NCBI GenBank assembly: GCA_902766515.1
Contig: CACXEB010000020.1
Span: 1 to 5,406 of the forward strand
Reading direction: 5' to 3'
Source: an uncultured Eubacteriales bacterium
GTDB taxonomy: Bacteria > Bacillota_A > Clostridia > Christensenellales > Aristaeellaceae
Length of the DNA stretch: 5,406 nucleotides
A program made the translations under genes and the position numbers. Numbering within the stretch: position 1 is the stretch's first letter; each line of letters starts with the position of its first letter. This document shows, in pieces, positions 1 through 4,981 of this stretch. The notes beneath the pieces are model-generated. The model did no database searches. It saw only the letters and a program-made list of their open reading frames with translations, and was not told the origin of the DNA.

Positions 1-350
1 AAATCGCTGACGCGATTTCGTCCTCGCACCGTACATGCCGCTGCTGCGGATTGTACGCGAGGGTGTGCCCCCTCGCGGCTCCCCTCGGCGCGTCCTCTGC
101 GGCACTCCCATCCCATCGCCTCCGGTTCGGCCTTCGGCCTCCCGCATGCGGGGCAGTCTGGTCGTCACTGGCGTGTGGAGAGATCACCCAATGATCCTCT
201 TTGGATGCTTCTATTCCCGTTTTGCGTAGCCGGTGAACAGTGACATTTGTGGACTTTTGGCAGGAAATTGGCAGAAAGTTGCACTTGCGTTATGAAAAGC
301 GCGGATGTAGCATATAGATAGGGCAGTTGAACCGTTTCAACGATACCTGG
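1..350. other. Intergenic stretch with several hairpins, no convincing gene
   Basis: The first 18 bp form a perfect hairpin (AAATCGC, loop TGAC, GCGATTT). Further inverted repeats are CGTACA-TG-CCGC with GCGG-AT-TGTACG (30-57), GCGAGGG with CCCTCGC (57-76), and the palindrome CCCGCATGCGGG (141-152). There is also AGAGATCA with TGATC-c-TCT (179-200, one bulge). A minus-strand frame is open from 289 to the window edge, but it has no ATG and a low-complexity Arg/Gly/Pro-rich translation. A short plus-strand frame at 35-229 looks equally unconvincing. The AT-richer part 240-350 holds nothing I can identify. Confidence 0.5.
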
Positions 351-402
351 TCATGGCGGCGGCGGAAGGACTCATGCATGACGTCCTTCCGCCGCCGCCA
401 TG
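351..402. repeat. 52-bp GC-rich palindromic element, copy 1
   Basis: Arms 352-371 and 383-402 are perfect 20-bp inverted repeats. The centre TCATGCATGA is itself a perfect palindrome, with one extra C, so the whole 51 bp pairs with a single bulge. It is a near-identical direct copy of 630-681, at a distance of 279 bp. It would form a very stable hairpin in RNA from either strand. Confidence 0.85.
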
Positions 403-629
403 CGGGTGAACGGGGAACTGGGAACGGGTTGTCTGGGCGGCTGGAGGGGGACTGGGTACACTGTACGGACGAAGGAACGGTGACATGATCACCGCAGACG
501 AAACGGGGAACTGAAGCGGGAACATGATACCTGGTCAGATTGAGCGGAAAGTGTACCAGCTTCAGAAAAGATCCGGGTCAACCCGCTATCCCATACCGGT
601 GACAGGAAAACGGCGATGCCGGTACCCAA
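403..629. other. Non-coding spacer between the two palindromes, with short direct repeats
   Basis: I see no gene here. GATACCTGGTCA occurs at 342-353 (just at the edge of palindrome copy 1) and again at 526-537. AACGGGGAACTG occurs at 409-420 and 502-513. Small inverted repeats include CGGTGA-CATGA-TCACCG (478-494), GTACA-C-TGTAC (456-466), and CTGAAGC (511-517) with GCTTCAG (559-565). The open frames covering this stretch are rich in Arg, Pro and Gly, have no recognisable domain and run through the palindromes, so I do not regard them as genes. Confidence 0.6.
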
Positions 630-681
630 TCATGGCGGCGGCGGAAGGACTCCTGCGTGACGTCCTTCCGCCGCCGCCATG
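630..681. repeat. 52-bp GC-rich palindromic element, copy 2
   Basis: Arms 631-650 and 662-681 are perfect 20-bp inverted repeats starting CATGGCGGCGGCGG, around an 11-nt centre TCCTGCGTGAC. The element matches 351-402 at 50 of 52 positions, and both differences fall in the centre. Similarity stops sharply at both ends. No T-run follows on either strand, which argues against a standard terminator. It is 102 bp past the DUF3795 stop. Confidence 0.85.
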
Positions 682-735
682 TCAGCTTCTACAGGACAGG
701 AACGTAAAGCGGTATGAGAACGGGTGTTACTCCAC

Positions 736-775
736 GTACGAATGTACGCGAAAATCGGCCCGGAAAGTGTTCTAT
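736..775. repeat. 40-bp repeat, second copy of the left arm of the 3962-4065 element
   Basis: This stretch matches 3962-4001 in the same orientation at 39 of 40 positions, and 742-775 equals 3968-4001 exactly over 34 bp. Weaker similarity with gaps continues to about 800, into the end of the DUF3795 gene. Inside, GAAAATCG (750-757) and CGATTTTC (777-784) form an 8-bp inverted repeat, and CGTAC-GAAT-GTACG (735-748) forms a second small hairpin. The copy sits just past the last gene of the operon, as 3962-4065 does past the GNAT gene. A role in ending or stabilising transcripts is possible, but there is no T-run. Confidence 0.8.
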
Positions 776-782
776 GCGATTT

Positions 783-1220
783 TCAGCTCTGTGCTGTCTT
801 TCCGTACTGTTTATGACATCCGGAGCATAAAGCGGTATGGACGCAGATGGGGCGGCCGCACGTTGGACAGGCCCAGCGGGCGCGCTCCTTGGCGAGGAAG
901 GCGGACATGCCGAGGGTCCGGATGTCGCGCAGGTTTTCGAGCGGGGACTCGGTCAGCGGGTATTTGGACGTGTAGCGGGTCTCCTTTTCCATCACGTCCT
1001 CACAGGGGAAGTCCGGGCATGCGTCGCAGAAGCGGTAGCCGCGCTCCCGGCGCTTCGGACAGAGGATGATGCCGCAGCGGTGGGCGCAGAACTCCGGCTT
1101 GTGGTCGTCGGGACCGAGGCAGCCCGGGCACGGGTTCTCGTCCGCCAGGGCGCGCTTGCACAGGCTGCAGTCCAGGCCGCACGGGGCGATCATCGCTTCG
1201 GTGAACATCGTCGTACTCAT
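783..1220 (-). CDS. DUF3795 family cysteine-rich, probably zinc-binding protein
   Basis: A 145-residue protein with 16 cysteines. The family signature is clear: MIAPCGLDCSLC at 10-21, NPCPGC at 29-34, FCDACPDFPCE at 64-74, and TRYTSKYPLTESPLENLRDI from 81. The last part is FLAKERARWACP, then CGRPICVH, ending at C132-S-G-C135. DUF3795 proteins have no settled function; the paired CxxC motifs imply zinc or iron-sulfur binding, which is inference. The start at 1220 has GGGAG (1230-1234) 9 nt upstream, and a later ATG (residue 10) would match the shortest relatives. It begins 4 bp after the hydrolase stop, so it is probably translated from the same mRNA. The last codons (K-T-A-Q-S and stop) fall in DNA that resembles the repeat at 3962-4065, so the gene tail may come from a repeat insertion. 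Confidence 0.9.
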   Translation of the reverse strand: MSTTMFTEAMIAPCGLDCSLCKRALADENPCPGCLGPDDHKPEFCAHRCGIILCPKRRERGYRFCDACPDFPCEDVMEKETRYTSKYPLTESPLENLRDIRTLGMSAFLAKERARWACPTCGRPICVHTALCSGCHKQYGKTAQS

Positions 1221-1224
1221 CTTC

Positions 1225-1971
1225 TCAGTCTCCCTTCAGGATGTCTTCGATGGCTTTGACATACTCCGCCGCGTGGTTGACGGAAAAGTCCCCGTGCCGG
1301 AAACCGGGGAGTACCGTCAGCGTGCTGCCCGGGATGCGGTCCCGGATGAGGACGGCGGAGCGGCGGACGGCTGCGGGCTCCCGGGCGCCGACGAACACGC
1401 GCGTCCGGACGCCGCAGCGGGTGACGGATTCCCGCAGCGCGTAGGCGGTGTTGGCTTTCATGAAGGCGATCATGTCCTGCCGGCCGATCCGGCAGGTATC
1501 GCGGTAGTAATCGTCAAACAGGTCCGGCTTCAGGTGCAGGGCGGCGAACTGCTGCTTCGCGAACCACTTCTGTTTGATCAGCCCGTAGCTGACGCCGAAA
1601 GCGGGACCGACCAGCGCGTGCGTGAGCTTCGAGGGGATCACCGCCGCGCTCTCCACGATGGCGTGCCGGCAGAGCCCCGCGCGCCGCGACAGCATCTCCA
1701 GCAGGACCTGCGCGCCGAGGGACAGCCCGCCGATCAGCAGGACCGAACCGCCCAGGCGCTCGTCGATGTACGAGAGGAGATGGTCGGCGTTGTCTTCGAT
1801 CGTCGTGAAGGGAAGATCGCTCCCCGCGTGCCCGTCCAGCACCGGCAGGACGACGTGAAACCGGTCCTTCAGCAGCTCCGCTTCCTCCCGGTAGTTCCAC
1901 CAGGAGAGCCCGCCGCCGTGCAGCAGCATGATCGTTTCAGGATGATCTTTGCCAAATTCGATGACGTTCAT
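1225..1971 (-). CDS. Alpha/beta hydrolase fold protein
   Basis: A 248-residue protein of the usual length for a single-domain alpha/beta hydrolase. The oxyanion-hole motif is H18-G-G-G21 after the first strand. The nucleophile elbow is G82-L-S84-L-G86 (GxSxG), and the catalytic histidine is probably H226 in GFRHGDFS. The acid is less clear: the expected position after the late strand reads VGAREP, so E198 may replace the usual aspartate. A helical cap fits residues about 115-180. There is no signal peptide, so it is cytoplasmic. The substrate is not predictable; such proteins include esterases, thioesterases and lipases of small acyl compounds. It lies 24 bp after the LRR gene, probably in one operon. 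The ribosome site GGAGG (1985-1989) is 13 nt from the ATG, rather far, so translation may be modest or coupled to the gene before. Confidence 0.88.
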   Translation of the reverse strand: MNVIEFGKDHPETIMLLHGGGLSWWNYREEAELLKDRFHVVLPVLDGHAGSDLPFTTIEDNADHLLSYIDERLGGSVLLIGGLSLGAQVLLEMLSRRAGLCRHAIVESAAVIPSKLTHALVGPAFGVSYGLIKQKWFAKQQFAALHLKPDLFDDYYRDTCRIGRQDMIAFMKANTAYALRESVTRCGVRTRVFVGAREPAAVRRSAVLIRDRIPGSTLTVLPGFRHGDFSVNHAAEYVKAIEDILKGD

Positions 1972-1995
1972 ATATCCAACAAATCCTCCGGATGC

Positions 1996-3864
1996 TTAAT
2001 CGCTCCACCCTGTCCAGAAGGCAAACCAGTGCTCCCGTTCGCCGGGGACCCGCACAAGGAACGCCAATTGTGCCATCCAGTCCTCGTCGATGCCGTATTT
2101 CGCCCATCCTTTCGGGGATAGGTCGAATACTTCCGCCTCGGCGCTGTCCAGCGTTTCCATGATCCTGTCCCGCATCCGGGCAGGCACGTCATCGGTGTAT
2201 CGATCTTTCGGAACACCCCGGTTCAGAATGAGGTCTTCGATGATTTTCAGGAAATATTCACCCGGATGATCGATCTGCTTCCCGACATCCCCTGCTTCCG
2301 GCGCATCGACTTCCTCAAAATCGAACAGGTAACTTGAATTGCATGCGTCCAGATAGTCCGATGAGAATCCGGCCAGGTCGTCATTCAGCGCCTCAACGGA
2401 TTGCTGCGCCGCGTCCAAAGGATCATCGAACCCGGGTATCCTGGGGCTGCAGCCCAGAAAGATATTCCGCTGCCTGGGGAGAGAAACCGTCTCCGGAATC
2501 TCCACGGCGCTGAGCGCCTGGCAATCCAGAAACGCTTCCGAACCGATCGCTTCAAGGGAATGGGGCAACGCGATCCCCTTCAGGCTGACGCAATGCGTGA
2601 ATGCTGCCTGATCAATGGTTTTCACCGTATCCGGCACATGGATCTGCGCCAGCTTCTGACAATAGGCGAATGCCCGCTTTCCGATGCGCGTCAGCCCTTC
2701 CGGCAGGATGATCTCCTCCAGCCGGTCACAGCCCTGGAACGCGGTGTCGCCGATTTCCGTGACCCCCGGGGGCACAGCGATGGTCCCCTGTTTCCCCTGG
2801 GGACATCGGATCAGTTTCCGTCCGTTTTTACTGTACAGGCATCCATCCATGGCGGAATACACCGGATTCTCCGGGTCCACATGGAAGCACGCCATCCCGG
2901 GGCACCGGGTGAACGCATAGGCCCTGATGTCTGTGACGCTGGCAGGAATCGCGGCGGTTTTCAGCTGAGCGCAATCCGTGAACAATAAGTCCCCGATGAC
3001 CGTGGTCCCTTCCGGGATGCCGATATGCCCGAGGGCCCCGCAGCCAGCGAACACATATCCGCCGTTTTCCTGCAGACGCCTGGGCAGCGTGACGCTTTTC
3101 AGATTCCGGCAATCCGCAAACGCGCGGTACCCGATCGACCGCACACTGTCCGGGACCCTGATGGCTTCAAGGCGCCAGCTGCCCTCGAAGGCATGATCCC
3201 CGATGCGCTCCAGATGCTCCGGCAGATCGATGCTTTTCAGGCTGTTATGGGCAAACGCGCTGTCCTCAATAACGATCAGCGATGACGGTAGCGTGATGCA
3301 TTCCAAACCGGTGCGGGAGAAGGCGAATTTGCTGATCTGTTTTACGCCCTCCGGGATGACGATGCTTTTCAGTTTACCACAATTGAAAAACGCTTGTTCC
3401 CCGATGGCCGTCACACCGTCCGGCAGCTCCATGCCTTCAAGCGCTGTACAATTACTGAATGCGCGCCTGCCGATGCCCGTCAGGCTCTCGGGAAGGGTAA
3501 CGCTTGTCAGATGACCGCAGGCCAGAAAACAGTCTTCCCCGATCCAGGTCACGCCGCTTTTGATGACGGCGCTTCTGATCCTGTCTTTTTGCGGCGTCCA
3601 GGGATAGACCTTCTGAAGGAAATGTTGTTCCGTCCACGTGATCCGGCCCGTACCGGAAACGGTCAGCAATCCCGATTCATCCAGTGACCAGCACAGGTCG
3701 CTGCCGCACTCCTCCTGCCTTGCTGCGTGCTGCGTTTCATTCATATACTGATCCGCGGCTGCTCCACAGGCATCCGCAGGCGTCTTCTGCGCCGGCTTCG
3801 CGTCTGTCGCCCGATCCGTACCTTTATGGATCAAGCTGAGGATCTCCCTGATCATGTGCCGCAT
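1996..3864 (-). CDS. BspA-like leucine-rich-repeat protein with an unrecognised acidic C-terminal domain
   Basis: A 622-residue protein. Residues 1-50 are polar, with no hydrophobic signal peptide or lipobox. Residues 52-107 (CGSDLCWSLDESGLLTVSGTG, then YPW) match the lead-in usual in BspA-type surface proteins. About 14 repeats of 23 residues (LRR_5 type, consensus LxxIxLPxxLxxIGxxAFxxC) cover residues 100-475. They are broken once at about 326-358 by the common hairpin insert containing NPVYSAMDGCLYSKNGRKLI. Residues 485-622 form a separate, Asp/Glu-rich domain ending in aromatic-rich WFAFWTGW, which I do not recognise. No membrane segment, LPxTG, dockerin or cell-wall repeat is visible. 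BspA relatives are usually exported and bind host or bacterial surfaces; this one looks cytoplasmic, so it more likely serves as a protein-binding scaffold. It is the first gene after the 3919-3947 promoter. Confidence 0.9.
   Translation of the reverse strand: MRHMIREILSLIHKGTDRATDAKPAQKTPADACGAAADQYMNETQHAARQEECGSDLCWSLDESGLLTVSGTGRITWTEQHFLQKVYPWTPQKDRIRSAVIKSGVTWIGEDCFLACGHLTSVTLPESLTGIGRRAFSNCTALEGMELPDGVTAIGEQAFFNCGKLKSIVIPEGVKQISKFAFSRTGLECITLPSSLIVIEDSAFAHNSLKSIDLPEHLERIGDHAFEGSWRLEAIRVPDSVRSIGYRAFADCRNLKSVTLPRRLQENGGYVFAGCGALGHIGIPEGTTVIGDLLFTDCAQLKTAAIPASVTDIRAYAFTRCPGMACFHVDPENPVYSAMDGCLYSKNGRKLIRCPQGKQGTIAVPPGVTEIGDTAFQGCDRLEEIILPEGLTRIGKRAFAYCQKLAQIHVPDTVKTIDQAAFTHCVSLKGIALPHSLEAIGSEAFLDCQALSAVEIPETVSLPRQRNIFLGCSPRIPGFDDPLDAAQQSVEALNDDLAGFSSDYLDACNSSYLFDFEEVDAPEAGDVGKQIDHPGEYFLKIIEDLILNRGVPKDRYTDDVPARMRDRIMETLDSAEAEVFDLSPKGWAKYGIDEDWMAQLAFLVRVPGEREHWFAFWTGWSD
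2440..3567 (-). repeat. Leucine-rich-repeat array inside the LRR gene
   Basis: This stretch codes for residues 100-475, about 14 units of 69 bp plus one degenerate final unit (VEIPETVSLPRQRNIFLGC). The conserved positions are I/V-x-x/L-P at the strand, IG near the turn, and AF-x-x-C at the unit end, which gives a ladder of cysteines. Units with RTG, HNS and GSW in place of the cysteine (around residues 184, 206 and 228) break the ladder. The repeats have diverged at the DNA level, so recent unit-by-unit expansion is not evident. Confidence 0.85.
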
Positions 3865-3872
3865 CCGACAAG

Positions 3873-3879
3873 CCTCCCC
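3873..3879 (-). promoter_or_regulatory. Ribosome binding site of the LRR gene
   Basis: GGGGAGG on the minus strand, 8 nt before the ATG at 3864. It supports this start over the second in-frame ATG three codons later, which would be 17 nt away. Confidence 0.75.
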
Positions 3880-3918
3880 GAATCAGTATATCCTGGCCCC
3901 GCCTTCCGAAGTGACATG

Positions 3919-3947
3919 ATTATACCATACAGAGATATCCTTGTCAC
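3919..3947 (-). promoter_or_regulatory. Sigma-A-type promoter for the LRR-hydrolase-DUF3795 operon
   Basis: On the minus strand GTGACA (3942-3947, five of six matches to TTGACA) is followed after exactly 17 bp by a perfect TATAAT (3919-3924). The -10 is preceded by TGG, giving an extended -10. The predicted transcription start near 3912 leaves a leader of about 48 nt before the LRR start codon. The -35 hexamer is also the right half of a GTGACA...TGTCAC inverted repeat (3911-3916 and 3942-3947) spanning the promoter core, which could bind a regulator; that part is speculative. Confidence 0.8.
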
Positions 3948-3961
3948 TATACAAAGGTCAG

Positions 3962-4065
3962 GTACGCATGTACGCGAAAATCGGCCCGGAAAGTGTTCTA
4001 TAGCGTTTTCTGCCCTGCTGCGTCTATATAACAACTTCCGGCCACCATTTCACGTACATGCGTAC
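3962..4065. repeat. 104-bp imperfect palindromic repeat element
   Basis: Two 41-bp arms (3962-4002 and 4025-4065) are inverted copies that match at about 32 of 41 positions, around a 22-bp centre. The outermost 13 bp (GTACGCATGTACG against CGTACATGCGTAC) match exactly, and the innermost ends are TATA on both sides. The left arm, but not the right one, recurs near-identically at 736-775. The element sits 29 bp past the stop of the GNAT gene and upstream of the LRR promoter. It could form a long hairpin in RNA or a cruciform in DNA. No run of T follows it in either direction, so it is not a standard intrinsic terminator. It resembles a short non-autonomous repeat (MITE- or REP-like), but no transposase or clear target-site duplication is visible. 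Confidence 0.75.
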
Positions 4066-4094
4066 ATGATGGATGCCACGTCTGCCGTTCCGCA

Positions 4095-4958
4095 TCAGAT
4101 CATTTTATAGAGCTCGTAGCAGTTGTGCCCCTTGGGAACGTCTTTGAGTTCGCCTCGGAGCAGATAGCCGTTCCTTTGGAAGAAACCGACGTTCCAGTCG
4201 CCCGCGTTCGTCAGCATCATGGAAGCGCCGTTTTCCTTTGCCAGCGCTTCGGCTTCCTTAAGAAGATACGTGCCCAGGCCCTGCAGCCGCAGCGGTTCTT
4301 CCACAAACACCGCGTCGATGAAGCCATAGGCGCCTTTGTCCACGTCCGCGATCACGCCGGCGGCAAACCTGCCGTCTTTGTCCACCAGTTTCTGATCGAA
4401 ATCAACGCGCTCGTATTCCGGTTCATAGTTTGCGCTGTAGGTATGAATGCCGTTTTCGATCACGTCCGCGTCATCCTCGCTGCCCAGCGAAACCCTGAAC
4501 CGCGCGCCGCTGTTGTTCGTCGGCACATATTCCGGCGTGTCCCTGTCAAGGTATTTGACCAGGGAATAGCTGATATAGCCGTTTGGGTTTTTCTGCGTCG
4601 TAAACACCGTGTAGCCGTGCTTTTCATAGAAAGGCCTGGCCATATAGCTGGCGGTGCCGAGCGTCATGACACGGCAGCCTTTTTCCCTTGCGATGCGTTC
4701 CGCTTCCCGGATGATCATCGAGCCAATTCCCTGATGACGCCAGCGTTCATCCACCCAAAGGGTGTCAAGAAACATTCTCGACCAGTGGTATTCGTATGCT
4801 TCAGCAATACATCCGCCGATGATCTCACCGTTTTCGTTTTCGATTTTGAGCACGAATTCTTCTTCGTCCGCGTCCACTTCGTGCGGCACGATCCCGTTGA
4901 TCCTTTCGCCGATATACGCGGCGTCTTCTTTTGTCAGAGCCTCGATCCTGTATTCCAT
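4095..4958 (-). CDS. Tandem-domain GNAT N-acetyltransferase
   Basis: A 287-residue cytoplasmic protein made of two GNAT folds, which transfer acetyl groups from acetyl-CoA to an amine. The N-terminal half (about residues 1-137) has the acetyl-CoA pyrophosphate-binding motif R74-H-Q-G-I-G79 after WVDERW, then the typical ARPFYEKHGY stretch at 107-116. The C-terminal half (about 153-287) has a second motif A, R224-L-Q-G-L-G229, and a matching FFQRNGY at 259-265. Both acetyl-CoA loops look intact, so neither domain is plainly dead. The start at 4958 is chosen because GGAGGAG (4967-4973) lies 8 nt upstream and the domain begins at MEYRIEAL. An alternative ATG at 4985 would add nine residues and overlap the upstream stop as ATGA, but it lacks a good ribosome site. 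The gene follows the ArsR/DUF2087 gene at a 23-bp gap and is probably co-transcribed. The substrate cannot be inferred; small amines, antibiotics or protein N-termini are all possible in this family. Confidence 0.9.
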   Translation of the reverse strand: MEYRIEALTKEDAAYIGERINGIVPHEVDADEEEFVLKIENENGEIIGGCIAEAYEYHWSRMFLDTLWVDERWRHQGIGSMIIREAERIAREKGCRVMTLGTASYMARPFYEKHGYTVFTTQKNPNGYISYSLVKYLDRDTPEYVPTNNSGARFRVSLGSEDDADVIENGIHTYSANYEPEYERVDFDQKLVDKDGRFAAGVIADVDKGAYGFIDAVFVEEPLRLQGLGTYLLKEAEALAKENGASMMLTNAGDWNVGFFQRNGYLLRGELKDVPKGHNCYELYKMI

Positions 4959-4966
4959 CGGTTCTT

Positions 4967-4973
4967 CTCCTCC
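4967..4973 (-). promoter_or_regulatory. Ribosome binding site deciding the GNAT start
   Basis: The minus strand reads GGAGGAG followed by 8 nt and then ATG at 4958. This near-perfect Shine-Dalgarno sequence favours 4958 over the in-frame ATG at 4985, which has only a weak GGCTC upstream. Confidence 0.8.
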
Positions 4974-4981
4974 ATCCTGAA

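Noticed and set aside
1..289. Minus-strand frame open for about 96 codons to the left edge, rich in Arg, Gly and Pro
   Set aside because: It has no ATG, only a GTG near 185-187 without a clear ribosome site. The translation shows no domain and the DNA is full of hairpins.
285..318. Possible plus-strand promoter (TTGCGT, 17 bp, TAGCAT)
   Set aside because: Both hexamers are weak and no plus-strand gene follows.
351..402. Palindrome as a rho-independent terminator
   Set aside because: The stem is strong, but no run of T follows on either strand, and the same holds for the copy at 630-681.
351..681. CRISPR array
   Set aside because: There are only two copies, they are palindromic and 279 bp apart, with no regular spacers and no cas genes.
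524..1069. Plus-strand frame of 181 codons
   Set aside because: It runs through palindrome copy 2 and then antisense through the well-supported DUF3795 gene. It has no recognisable domain.
1066..2121. Plus-strand frame of 351 codons
   Set aside because: It lies antisense to the alpha/beta hydrolase and parts of its neighbours, whose motifs are clear. Its composition is typical of a shadow frame in GC-rich DNA.
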